The position numbers were made by a program, and so were the translations under genes. Below are positions 1-10,157 of a stretch of DNA of 64,000 nt, piece by piece. Source of the DNA: Flammulina velutipes (lineage: Eukaryota > Basidiomycota > Agaricomycetes > Agaricales > Physalacriaceae); assembly GCA_011800155.1 (NCBI GenBank), contig CM022368.1, forward strand, positions 1,054,001 to 1,118,000, read 5' to 3'. The notes below the pieces were generated by a model. That model had not been told where the DNA came from. It worked only from the letters and a program-made list of their open reading frames with translations, and did not search any database. Position 1 is the stretch's first letter; each line of letters starts with the position of its first letter.

Positions 1-103
1 GTGTGTGTGATTTGGTGGTGTTCTTTTGCACTGCACATCAACGGTGAAGGAGGACTAGGATGGAGGACACCGTCATGGATACATCTGGAAAGGCCTTATA
101 ATC

Positions 104-1548
104 TTAAGTTAACTCAAGTCAAAGTCACTTAAAGCTTGTAACTTAAGTCAGATAAGTTGTCTTTAGTCAGAAAAGTTGATTCAAGATACTCGGATTCTAG
201 CACACAACTAAAGACAGCCCCAAGTCACAGAAAGCTAACCAAAGTTAGAGAAAGTCAACTTAAGATAAATGTTTTTTATGTATTGTCTATAGTTGCTTCA
301 CAGTTAACATAAGATAATTGCACTGAAGCTTCTATCTAAAAGACACTCAAGTTGTCTCAAGTTAGAGCTAGTACAGCAGTCAACTTGAGGTGCTTAAAGC
401 TCAACTGAGGTTCTCTCAAGTTGTCTAGTCATTGTCTACTAGCTAGCAGCAATGGTGTAGATATGCTGTGAGTGGGAGAGACTAGAGAAATCCGAGTAAA
501 ATCATCTATTTTGCCTATAACTTGTGATGCGTCCCTGCGATTCTCATGATTATATAAGCGTCTTGTAGGCCTAATTAAACACTTTCCGACAGTATATAAT
601 ACTTATACCTTCCAGTCAAGTGTAGTAGTGCTATTGCTTGAACACAAGAAATAGAGAATTGATTGAATGGCTTATGGCCGGAGCTGCACCCCTTATTTTC
701 CCACGGTTATGGGCTCGTCTTGTAGCCCTAATTAAACGCTCTCCAACCATATATAGGTCTGCTACCTTTTATGCAAGTCCCAGAGAGTTATTGATTGAAC
801 AGTAGTAAATCAAGAATCAAGAATTGATCAAGTCCAACAGGCAGGCAATTTAGGTCCGGACCTCCGGACCCAAACCCTCTGCCCTGGTCATGTGACTTCA
901 TGTTGGTATTTAAACCAGAGCTGAGCTCTGATCCCATCATTCCTCTCTTGACCTCCTTCCTTTATGTTCTCTCTTTAAATCTTCAAGTCTTGAATGTTCT
1001 ATTGGTATGTGGACTGGCTTCTTCTTTTCTTATGCTTGCTAATCATTGTCTCTTGTTCAAAGGTGCTCTCTTTTGACTGTGTTTAATGTTCTGGTATGTT
1101 TCTTGCTCTTTTGACTTGTATCTTTGACTAATCTGCTCTTTCTTTTAGTATTTCTTTTGAACTATTGTATGCTAGTTACTTGATAGTATATATTGTATCT
1201 GTTTATTGATAGTTGTAATAATAATTGATTGTTTTCTATCTAAATTGTGTGATATCTGACTGGATTAGCTTCTAATCAAATATTATTATATTGATAGAAT
1301 TGGACAGCTTTAGGTCAGACTCAAGTTTGACTCAAGTTGACTTTGAGACATCTTAGGCCATGGTTAAACACAGCTCTCAACTTATCCCAACTTGAGTGTA
1401 ACTTCTGAGTGACTTACTCTAACTTCTGAGTGACTTACTGCAACTTAAGATAAGTGTTGTGTTTAACCATGCTCGTAGACAACTTTCATGACTTTTGTAA
1501 CTTTAGTAACCTAACAGCTTTAAGTTGACTATAGATAACTTAAAGAAA
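104..1548. repeat. AT-rich candidate non-autonomous element with loose terminal inverted repeats
   Basis: No convincing gene is present. The stretch is much richer in A/T than its surroundings and full of short words such as TCAAGTT and AACTTAAG. The left edge (about 104-150) and the reverse complement of the right edge (about 1490-1548) are similar: both carry TTAAGTTA, then AGTC, then CTTAAAGCT at comparable spacing. Internally there is an imperfect direct repeat (about 551-578 and 717-745, around CTTGTAG.CCTAATTAAAC). There is also a tandem pair of TAACTTCTGAGTGACTTACT near 1400-1440, and a 13-bp inverted pair CATGGTTAAACAC / GTGTTTAACCATG near 1356 and 1463. It could be a degraded terminal-inverted-repeat transposon or simply decayed intergenic DNA. 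Exact ends and a target duplication are not established. Confidence 0.35.
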
Positions 1549-2324
1549 TTACCCTTTTCCAGATGTAATACGGTAGGTACCACTATCATTGGACGTAGCG
1601 GCAGCGGAATTGAAGACAAAGTCGTCTAGAAAAGAGTTGCTCCAGTACCTGAATAATTGCTTTGGATCTGCAACCCAACCGTCGATGAGACACTTCAGTT
1701 TCTGAATGTGACCAACATCATTCAGGGTCTGAAAGTCTAGCGGTGCTGGCGTTCCTGCCCAATCGACAATCTCGGGTGCGTACACAACTATGGGAGGGCT
1801 GAGCTGGCGCTGGTGCGACCTGAGCTTCATAAGAGCACCCCACAGATGCTGCTCATGGGTTGTCCCGGAACACGAAGCGGGAAGGATGTGAATGTGCAAC
1901 ACGGATTGCTGTCCGTCCGAGGAAGGAGCCACAGAAGGATAAAGGATGGATTGGATAAGATGAGTCGTCATCTCGTCGAACCAAATTCCTGACGGTAGGG
2001 TTTGGTTGTCTTGCGTTGAAAGATGTTGCGTGTTTCGATGTCCATCCACACAGCAGAACTCCAATTCAACTTCTATATCTGCATCTATGGCTGCTCGCGG
2101 TATTGGACTATATATGTGCTCACCAATATATTGCGCCACATTGGATACAGATGCCTCTTCTTCCGCTTCGTCGTTCGTTATGATGTATCGAGCACGTATG
2201 TTGTACGCGACACATGTTTCCAAACAGTTGACTCCAACACAAGGCATGTATACCAATGGCTTGTGGTTTAGAGAGTCACGGTTCATGATGATGAAAAGTG
2301 CCACACCTAGTGCATTCGGTGTAC
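1549..2324 (-). pseudogene. Broken gene, 3' piece (about 258 codons), separated by the Gypsy insertion
   Basis: This is the C-terminal part of a protein I do not recognise. It is open on the minus strand up to the very edge of the LTR at 2325 and ends with TAA at 1549. It has no start codon of its own that fits; the reading frame simply continues upstream into the transposon boundary. When the element at 2325-13692 and one GTAC duplication are set aside, the frame joins that of 13693-14143 without a gap (codons for E-G before the junction, T-P-N-A-L-G after it). The composition looks like a soluble globular protein: no membrane segments, several Cys and His, an acidic DEAEEEA patch. It may once have been expressed, but it is now separated from its promoter by about 17 kb of transposons. 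Confidence 0.7.
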
Positions 2325-3115
2325 TATAGATCTCTTAACGAGTCTGAGTTCGTTGTGATGTTGAGGGGACTACCCGGTGGATTCCTGCTCTTGTTCTGGC
2401 GCACCGAGGTCGCAGACCTTGGTAGGTGAAGAAGTCGGGCAGCGAGCTGTCGCAGATGACGGTGGCGCTTCCAAGTACGCGTTCGTCGAAGTACTAACGC
2501 GTGCGCGAAAGTATAGGTTCCAAAAGTCTCTCGACAGTTGCAAGGGGCTTCTGTGTTGATATTGTGGGGTGATAATTCTATATATGTGTTTCTACGACAT
2601 GCTACAGTATTTATACTGTACGCTGTCGGCTTTCTCTTCCGTCTAGTTCTACGCTTAGGCCTCTCGATGCCTGCGCCATGTACCCTGATCGAGCGATCGT
2701 GCGACGATCCGGGGTTTGTGTCCGTGATGTGATTGGCGTTCCGTTGCGTCGAGTCAGACCACCTCGCGATATGACTCTTCGAGGGTGGTAATTCTCTCCG
2801 TTCCTGTCGGCTTTGGCATCCAGATTCCCGAAGGTGCCTGGGCGCCATGCATGGCGCACAGCCTTGGTGTAATCTCTTCCCATCGATCTGGATCTTCTCG
2901 TTATCGATCGTTGCAATCCATCGATTAGTTCGGTAGCTTCCGTGTTCTGAAACGTCCATGCTTGTGCCGTGTGAAGTGCTGCGCCATATGTTCCTAATGC
3001 GGACGCGCCGTGGATGGCGCGTTCACACGTTCCGACCTATATGGCGCTGGCGCCGTCGTGCGCCACACCCATGTTTAGTATCAGTTCTGCACTCAGCCCA
3101 AGTGCAGGCTGTACA
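2325..3115 (-). repeat. 3' LTR of the Gypsy element (791 bp)
   Basis: It matches 12902-13692 along its full length with a constant offset of 10,577. By eye I found four differences (2641 G/A, 2676 C/T, 2855 C/T, 2900 G/A), with the A or T always in the other copy. On the minus strand it starts TGTACAG directly after the polypurine tract and ends CTATA next to the flanking GTAC. Confidence 0.95.
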
Positions 3116-3127
3116 TCTCCCCCCAAC
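3116..3127 (-). other. Polypurine tract of the Gypsy element
   Basis: On the minus strand the sequence GTTGGGGGGAGA abuts the first base of the 3' LTR. This is the expected position and composition of the primer for plus-strand DNA synthesis. Confidence 0.8.
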
Positions 3128-3253
3128 TTGAATGTGAACTCCTCCATGGTGTGAAATCGGCGAATTTGTCCTAACCCGTATGTCCGCGCCATAAATGTCG
3201 CAAGGATTTGGCTCTGTCTTCCATTCGGTAATTCCTGTGGCGAGGGGTGGCAC

Positions 3254-3260
3254 TATAAAG
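3254..3260 (+). promoter_or_regulatory. TATA box for the antisense gene at 3338
   Basis: TATAAAG lies 84 bp upstream of an ATG in a good context (CCACCATGT). It is outside the LTR and points away from gag-pol. It suggests that the plus-strand gene inside the retrotransposon has a promoter of its own. Confidence 0.6.
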
Positions 3261-3337
3261 AGGGCCGCGCGGATAGGAAAATTTCCCAGCCAACGCTACC
3301 ATCTCAAGCCCCAAAGCCTGAAAAAAAAATTTCCACC

Positions 3338-4499
3338 ATGTCCAACACTCCCAACGCCGCTTCTTCCCCAATCGAGAACCCAGTCGTTCAGCAGCGCTAC
3401 GATGAGCTTGACCGTCTCATCAAATGCGCCCTTAGCACTGTCAAGGCGCACGAACATTTTGGCTTGGAGCTGTCCCCTAGGCAGCTTGAGGACTACCTCT
3501 CCATCTTCCGCAGCCAATATGCAAGTCCCTTCTCTCGACTCATCTTCTCCTCCTTCCTAACCATTTCCCAGGCGGACGTTCGCGAGCTGAACGCAGCCCT
3601 CGTTGCTGCTGGTCATCCCCACTTGGATTGCACCGCTCTCGACGTCCTCGCTCAGCGCCAGCTCACCCAAATCGTGAACTTCATGTGGAGCCACCGTATC
3701 TTCCTTTTGATCGTAAACAATCCCAGGTGGGATTTGGATGCAGAGGCGCTGTCGCAGCGTGCGCAGGATAGCACGCGTCTCCGCTGTCTCCGTGGATGGG
3801 GGTGCATTCCCGACGTGCAGGAACGTCCTCCTTCGCTTAGGAACCGCCCGTTGTCCCACCCGGCGTCAGGTACGTCGTCCTTCGAGCCAGTCGCAGCCTT
3901 CATGACCTCCGTTGTCCAGAATCGAGCGGTCTCTTCCTCAGCCGTCGACAATTGGCGATCCTCAGTCAGGCCGTCGGTCAGGCCGTCGCATCTTCCATCT
4001 CGTCCCCTCCAATCTCCGCCCCCACTCCCCCGCTACAGTCCTACTCCCAGAGTCGCGTTTACCCAGCACATAACCAGGTCAGGGAGGGTCGAGGACCCGA
4101 GATCCAGTACTTGGGTCGACGGCGCCAGAGCCATGGGGGCGACCAGCGCGCACGTCGGGGGTCCCGGAGAGACCTAGGAGCGCGCCTTCCGGCTCGACAC
4201 GCCTCGCCTCCAACTACTCTTCCAACCTCCCGGGCCACCGGGGCCAATGCACTTGTGGCGCCTTCGACTACAGGGGGTTCTTCCCGACTCCTGTCCCCAC
4301 TCGCGTACCATCCTACCAGTCCTCCCCCTTGGAGTCCCGTTCCGGAGTGGTCGCGGACGACAACGCCATTCCGCCCCTCGTGGACGTCCAAACTAGCGAT
4401 TCCACTCGCGAATCCATGAGCGAAAGTGATGACGAGGGGGCGGAATACAGGGACCATGCCGATTATGTCAAAAAGGAGTTTGACGTCGACTTAGAGTAG
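3338..4499 (+). CDS. Antisense accessory gene A of the Gypsy element, unknown function
   Basis: I do not recognise this protein. The open frame from 3338 runs to 4177. Its first 160 residues look like a real helical domain (VVQQRYDELDRLIKCALSTV early on), followed by a Ser/Pro/Arg-rich tail. From about 4078 a different frame takes over with coding-like composition and an acidic C-terminus (MSESDDEGAEYRDHADYVKK) ending at the TAG at 4497-4499. The switch may be an intron (an AACCAG acceptor at 4077, donor not clear) or an indel. A possible GC-AG intron (about 3521-3571, with a CTAAC branch site) stays in frame either way. The strand is opposite to gag and pol. TATA box, start context and length argue for a true gene rather than a shadow, but no homology is known to me. 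Confidence 0.5.
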
Positions 4500-5034
4500 T
4501 GGTTTTCCTGTTTGTTGTCGTGTAGGTTCGCGCCCGTAGTTTGAAAGCGAATGCAGTTGATGTATCCTATTTTTCCGAAGTTTTTCCAGTGTACGCGCCT
4601 CGGCTCCGTTCCCTTCGCGTCCTTCCTCCTCGTGTTCGTGATTATAAGCGTGAGTTGCCGATCCCATCCATCAATCTTGTCCAAGTTTGGTATAGTTCGC
4701 GCGACGACCAATTCCTTTCCCTGGCCGCGCGTCCCAGAAAGGCAAGTGCGTCATCACTACCCTTCATCAGTGCAGGCTGTGCAACGCAATGATCGTCCCG
4801 TGTCCAGAGTACGCGGTGGTATGTTCTTGTCCAGTTTCGGGTACTTGGCTTCCAATGTCGGGAGTTCTCCGTGCTTCGATTCCAGTAAGCTTTGGTGTCC
4901 GATCCTCTTCTTTGGCAGATTTCCCTTGATAGAGTTCGTCGGCATCTTCCGATTCGTTGGACGCGTTTGAACCCTGGTCCAACGTTCCACTTAAATCCGC
5001 CACGCGTAACTTCGTCCTGTAAAGTCATAGTACA

Positions 5035-5834
5035 ATGTCGTCGACCAGCTTCAATGTATCCTTTTCGTTTCCGTTAGACGGCGAGCGTGCGCAACGACTA
5101 GTAGAGAATAGTCTGGAGTTGGTTTGGCAGGGGTCCTCCGAGATTCCCAATCGTTTTCCTCTTCTGTACGGCGAATGGGTACGTCCAATTTTTCGTTTCT
5201 TTTTGGTAGGTCCATCGAGCCGTGTTCATCGCGTGTAGGTGGCGATGACCCAAGGTTTGTCCAATGTCCAAATTGCCGAAGTCATACACCATCCCGCCTT
5301 CGATTCGGTTCGCGCTGCCCTGCAGCTTGCGAGCCATTCGTACGACACCACCGTTATGTTCTCCATGAACCGGTTCCCCTTTCACCTCCTACGACAACCC
5401 TTCTGTTTTTCCCCCATTCCGTCCACCGTCGCGTCCGCTGGGTCCTGGCCCCTCCCAACCGGTTGGTCCTGCTGGGTCGTAGAGAATGTCCTTCAGGCCC
5501 CGACCCGAACGGTCTCCCCGCCTTCTCACCCCCGTGCGTTCTCCTTTCTTCCTTCTCTATTCCTTGCATCCTGATAGTCCAATTAGTCCCTGGTTCCCCC
5601 CATCATCGCCTAACTCGCAGCCTGTCGTATACGCCAAACTCCTGGTTCGACGAGGGAGCCGACGTCCTATCCCAATACGTCGTCGACCTTCGCCACCGCG
5701 CCGATCGCGTCGAGGCCATCTCCCAGCATCTCCGGGCTACTGCCCAATCCCTCCGCGAGCTCGAGGCTCAATCCCATTCTTCCTCCCTCCACCTCTCCGA
5801 CCTCCTCCAGTTCCGGCCCTCCGAGGCCCCGTAG
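5035..5834 (+). CDS. Antisense accessory gene B of the Gypsy element, unknown function
   Basis: This is a second plus-strand gene downstream of gene A. Exon 1 (5035-5178) encodes a 48-residue start with SLELVWQGSSEIPNRFPLLY. A clean GT-AG intron (5179-5238, GTACGT...GTGTAG, 60 nt) leads to exon 2 from 5239, which continues in frame with SNVQIAEVIHHPAFDSVRAA. The middle, about 5380-5610, is Pro/Ser-rich and the frame is unclear; a CTAACTCGCAG acceptor near 5620 may start a last exon. The C-terminus, ending at 5834, is strongly helical (RHRADRVEAISQHLRATAQS), like a coiled coil. I see no known domain. A spliced intron on the antisense strand means that this strand is, or was, transcribed by itself, since an intron in that orientation would not be removed from the retrotransposon transcript. 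Confidence 0.45.
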
Positions 5835-6533
5835 TTCCGTGCCGTTTGATGGGAGTCCGGTAGACATATTTGGGTATCGTGGCGTCGTATTTAGATTATT
5901 TTGATTTTCCTTATTTCGTAGTATTTTTCCCGTATAATTCGATACCGCTGTTCCAATTGTGTGTGACTTGGATTTTCCGTTAATCCTTGCGTTTCCCATT
6001 ACGCTGAAGTCCAGGTTTCTTTTGCATCCGGCGTGTTTAGGCGGTGTTGCCCTTCCTGGTCCGGTACCATAGCAAGTCCAGCTAGGAGATCGTTGGCGTC
6101 CCTCCGATCTTCCCTTCCAGGCACACTGAGTGGCTAATCCAGTGGCTCCAAGAATTGCTATAGGTGCAATTGTTACCGCGCTACCTCGGTGGCGCACGCG
6201 ATCTCCAAAAGATATCTTGTGTTTTCCGCGTATGGTGATAGGTGTAGGTCCATGTCGTTCATGGGTGGTTCGATCGATCGCCAGTTGGTGTCTTTCGCAG
6301 GTAGGTTGTGTTAGGTAGATTGTTCGGTGGTAGTGGCGCCTGGTCGTAATTCGGTCCCGATGTTTAACGAATGACGTGCCACTGTATTGTAGGTACACAT
6401 GTGGGTTATTATATCGATTCGAGAGTCGATAGTCCTTCCCCCAACAAAAATTTTGTCTTGATCTTGATTTTCCAGATTTTATATCCGTGCGCCAGAAATG
6501 GCGCTCCCCCCAACTTGTTGAAAAACTCCCATT
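5835..6533. other. Non-coding stretch between antisense gene B and the end of pol
   Basis: I see no supported gene in these 700 bp. This is where the transcript of antisense gene B and the downstream part of the pol message would meet tail to tail. It is AT-rich around 5880-5960. Confidence 0.5.
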
Positions 6534-9500
6534 TTACTCCCCTTTCTCGTCGCTCTCCATTAAGCGCTTCGTCTCCTCATCAGTCAAAGCTCCCGTGTAG
6601 TACCAAGGCAATGATATCCGCTCCCGCGCCAGATATTTCATGACACGTCGCGCCGCTACCGTGTTAGCGAGTCTTGTGCCAGATAGTTCGCAAAGCTGGT
6701 AGGCGCCTCCTTTCGTCCTGAATAGTACCACAAGGGGTCCAAAGTAGCGGGCTTGCATCTTGTCTTGAAGTCCCTTTCGTCCTTTAGAATTTTCCAGTAG
6801 TACGAGATCGCCACGTTTGAAATCGAAATCCACAACTCGGTTTTGGTGCTCCTTCTCCCAACGCTTTGCGGCGTCCACTCTAGACTTCCAAACGTCTTCT
6901 TTCAGCTTCTCCATCTCCTTCTCCCTGTTCCATAAATCCATGGCTCTTTGCACGATGACATCACCGTGGGAAACTATACCACTGAACGGCGTAGTTAACC
7001 AGGTTGCTTGCACAAAGTCCAGAGGTAGCAGAGGTTCCGCTCCTGTCGCAGCTCGGTAGGGGCTCATGTGCATAACACGGGAGATAGTAACTCTCTCTGC
7101 CCACATCATGGCGAATGTCCCTTCCGACCACTTGGATTCGTTTCCTTTGGCTAATTTGAATAGACCCTCCCGAACATCGTAATGCCTGTTTTCGATGATA
7201 CCGTTTGCCTGAGAGTTGTAGCCAGAAATCCTGATGTGTTTCACTCCGTATTGTCGAGATAGTCGGTCCATTGCAGCAATAAACGCTTGTCCATTATCCG
7301 TCACGATTTCCCTAAGCGATCCCCATCGACATATGAGCTCCTCGAATATGAAAGCTGCTAGAGTGTTTTCGTTCTCCTTCCTGAGCATCCGGAATTCGGG
7401 GTACGCCGTTAGAGAACACCTCGCGTGTACGAAGTATTTGAAACCGTTTGAAGGTGGCATGAAAAAGGTGTCGATATATGCTTTCGCAAACAAAGGTGCT
7501 GGTTCCGCTACGACCGGTGGAATATGCCAGTGCTGCGTGCGTCGCAGCTGACACTCGTGACATGTCGATAGATACCACTTGATGTCGTTCAACAGTCCCG
7601 GCCACCAGAATCGAATCTGTACGGTATGGCGGACTGAGAACGTTCCTTTGTGTCCCAATCTGTCATGCGCCGATCGTAAAATCCCAAGTCGAGCTGGTGG
7701 CTTGACCACTAGTTGATGCTTCCCGTTTTCCATCCTGCGCCACAGGTCACTTTCCCTTCGAAAGAAACCCGTTGCGTACTTGATGAACCTCTTCCTCTCC
7801 TTCTCTCCCATCCTCTCCGGTATTTCCAATTTATCCAAGAAACGCAGGATTTGCACAAGGCGCTCATCCTGCGCCATATGTTTCTTCGACCTGGGAATCT
7901 CCGGTGTGGCGTCTGGCTGGATGTTCGGATTTAACTCGTCGTACGAGTAGTCCGGGACTTCCACCAGCTCCCTCAACAGTACCTCACAAACGGTTGCTTC
8001 AGGTTCCACGTGCGCCGACGCTATTACCTGAAGGAAACCGTAATGCCTATCCACCCAATCTTCGTCGTCCTCCTCCAACTCCTCTCCAGGAAACGGTCGC
8101 CGACGAGATAGACCATCTACCCCGTGACGAATCCCCGGAACGTGTACCAGCTTGAAGGTAAATAGCAGGACACCTGCGACCCATCGGTTTATTGTGGCGT
8201 TCGGGTTCAGATCAGGATTGTTGATCATTCCCTTAATAGCTGTGGCGTCCACTTCTACGACCAGATTCCTAGCTCCGATGATGTACATGGATACCGCTTT
8301 CAGAGCCCTGTAGAGTCCGTATAACTCCAGTTTTGGCTGACTGTAGTTGGTTTCCCTGGGGTTCAATGCCATAGATCCAAAACGGTTTGGGTATCGCAAC
8401 CGTGCGTCCTCTTCGTCTTCCTGGAAGAGAGCGTAGCCAATCGCGATAACGCTTGAATCTACGCATAGAATTATAGGTGCGCCCGAGTGGTAGTCCAAAG
8501 GGCGCAATGCAGGTGAATTTAGCATCGCGGCTTTCAGCTCGTCCTGCGCCTCCTGTTGTTCTGGTCCCCAATAGAATTCGGCATCCTTCTTCGTCAAGTC
8601 CACTAGAGGCCTAGATAAACCCGCGAAGTTCCATATGAACACCCTCATGAGGCCCACGGTCCCCATGAATGCTCGTACATCCGTGAGGTCCCTGCATGGT
8701 CCCCAGTTCCTCACCTTCTCCATCTTCGTTTCGTCGGGTTCCCTCCCTGCGTAGGTACACTTGTGTCCAACAAGCATGGCTTCTGGAACGCAAAGGAAAG
8801 CCTTTTTCCCGCTCCAAGTACATCCAATGTACCAAATCCTCTGGACGATCCGTCCGAGCGCCTGAAAATGCTCCCAAACGAATCTCCGTATCCCCTCGTT
8901 TCCTTCAATCGTCTCGTACCCTCCGTCCTTGGTCTCGTATCTTGTAGGTGGTCCTCGAATACCTGCGTCATCCATAAAAGGTATTGTGAATTCCGGTATT
9001 TCGTCCTGCAGTGCGTAGGTGACGTCCCCATGTAAAATGGGTACACTATTCGTCCATCCCATTGGTAGCTTCGTGAGTCGAAAGGTGCCTAACGGTGTCT
9101 GGAAAGTCGTATAATCCCTAGACGGCTGCGCAAGTCCTCTTTGATCGAACGCCACAAAGAGATCCAGAACTCCATAACATGCGCGCCCAGCAAATGACTC
9201 CGCCAGCGTTTCGACGAACGGTAACATCCCACTATCGCGTATAGTGACCGCGTTCAGAGGCTGTAGGTCGTGTACAATCCGCAAGGATTTCCCGTCCTTC
9301 TTGAGTACCGTGAACCAGCGCGATCGGTAGGAAGAGCTTGATGGCTCGTACGCTCCGGACGCGACCTTCTCCCTAACGATGCGAATGACTTCGTCGTATA
9401 TCCCAGGTGGTATCGGCATGTTCCTATTGACCCAAGGAATATGTTCTGTTATTCCCATGTTTACCGGCGGGAAGAAGTCTTCCCGAAAGTGTCCCTTTTC

Positions 9501-10157
9501 CGTTTCGTCCCAAGCGAATCCTTTTTCGTGTAGCGCCATAAAGTGATGCATCAACTTCCTCTCTTCTGGCCAGAGAAATCCCTCGGGATGCAAGTCGTCG
9601 ATGATCTTTTTCCTTTCCAGAGTGTATCGTCCCCGTGGCTCGAAGTGTGGCGGGCGCACGGGTAGTACGGGTAAGGTTTCCAGAGGGTTCCCCACGATGT
9701 TCCTGACTATCCTGAAGTCCTCTGGTAGAGTGGTGGCGACTGGTTTGATCCTGTTCGCGACCTTTTTGTATTTCTTTCCTGCAAACACAGCGACCGGCGC
9801 TTTCGTATCCAATATCACAGCCATTCCACCCCTTCCATGACTTCGCGCCTTTGGAACTCCCAATGGACGCGATGAGTCGCTTTTGGTCGGGGTACAAGTG
9901 TCCGCGTAGAGCGCCGCAGCCAGAACGAATGCCTTCTGCGCCAATGTTGCTGCGCCATCCGTCTGTACGGCCTCTTCCAATACTTCCCCTGTAAATCCTG
10001 AAATAGATATTCCGTATCCTGGTATACTTTCCCAATCTTCGAAGGTTTGTGGTCCTTCCAGAAGCTTTCCGATGTGAGGTGTCCTAGATCCAATGCCGTT
10101 CCTGTGTGTAACCGTTATAACAAGCCCTGTTTGTTCGTCTTCTTGCATAATCATCAT
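6534..10157 (-). CDS. Gypsy pol: reverse transcriptase, RNase H and integrase (1207 aa, intact)
   Basis: A single uninterrupted frame. The reverse transcriptase domain lies at about residues 250-520: the first Asp motif is LDLFVAFDQ (D332) and the YxDD box appears as FMDD (D396, D397). RNase H follows with D567 (LCVDSS), E611 (KLELYG), D637 (VEVDAT) and D681 (HGVDGLSRR). The integrase has the HHCC zinc finger (H831, H836, C866, C869) and a DD35E triad D896, D954, E989 with exactly 35 residues between the last two. A C-terminal GPY/F-like module (ARYFGPLVVL...GAYQL) replaces the chromodomain found in many fungal Gypsy elements. The start ATG overlaps the gag-protease stop in an ATGA, suggesting translation by termination and re-initiation. 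All catalytic residues are present, so the enzymes look functional. Confidence 0.95.
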   Translation of the reverse strand: MMIMQEDEQTGLVITVTHRNGIGSRTPHIGKLLEGPQTFEDWESIPGYGISISGFTGEVLEEAVQTDGAATLAQKAFVLAAALYADTCTPTKSDSSRPLGVPKARSHGRGGMAVILDTKAPVAVFAGKKYKKVANRIKPVATTLPEDFRIVRNIVGNPLETLPVLPVRPPHFEPRGRYTLERKKIIDDLHPEGFLWPEERKLMHHFMALHEKGFAWDETEKGHFREDFFPPVNMGITEHIPWVNRNMPIPPGIYDEVIRIVREKVASGAYEPSSSSYRSRWFTVLKKDGKSLRIVHDLQPLNAVTIRDSGMLPFVETLAESFAGRACYGVLDLFVAFDQRGLAQPSRDYTTFQTPLGTFRLTKLPMGWTNSVPILHGDVTYALQDEIPEFTIPFMDDAGIRGPPTRYETKDGGYETIEGNEGIRRFVWEHFQALGRIVQRIWYIGCTWSGKKAFLCVPEAMLVGHKCTYAGREPDETKMEKVRNWGPCRDLTDVRAFMGTVGLMRVFIWNFAGLSRPLVDLTKKDAEFYWGPEQQEAQDELKAAMLNSPALRPLDYHSGAPIILCVDSSVIAIGYALFQEDEEDARLRYPNRFGSMALNPRETNYSQPKLELYGLYRALKAVSMYIIGARNLVVEVDATAIKGMINNPDLNPNATINRWVAGVLLFTFKLVHVPGIRHGVDGLSRRRPFPGEELEEDDEDWVDRHYGFLQVIASAHVEPEATVCEVLLRELVEVPDYSYDELNPNIQPDATPEIPRSKKHMAQDERLVQILRFLDKLEIPERMGEKERKRFIKYATGFFRRESDLWRRMENGKHQLVVKPPARLGILRSAHDRLGHKGTFSVRHTVQIRFWWPGLLNDIKWYLSTCHECQLRRTQHWHIPPVVAEPAPLFAKAYIDTFFMPPSNGFKYFVHARCSLTAYPEFRMLRKENENTLAAFIFEELICRWGSLREIVTDNGQAFIAAMDRLSRQYGVKHIRISGYNSQANGIIENRHYDVREGLFKLAKGNESKWSEGTFAMMWAERVTISRVMHMSPYRAATGAEPLLPLDFVQATWLTTPFSGIVSHGDVIVQRAMDLWNREKEMEKLKEDVWKSRVDAAKRWEKEHQNRVVDFDFKRGDLVLLENSKGRKGLQDKMQARYFGPLVVLFRTKGGAYQLCELSGTRLANTVAARRVMKYLARERISLPWYYTGALTDEETKRLMESDEKGE

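Noticed and set aside
2325..2959. Open frames of 211 and 101 aa in the 3' LTR, repeated in the 5' LTR (12697-13536)
   Set aside because: They are identical LTR sequence read in an arbitrary frame; the composition is not protein-like and no start signal is present.
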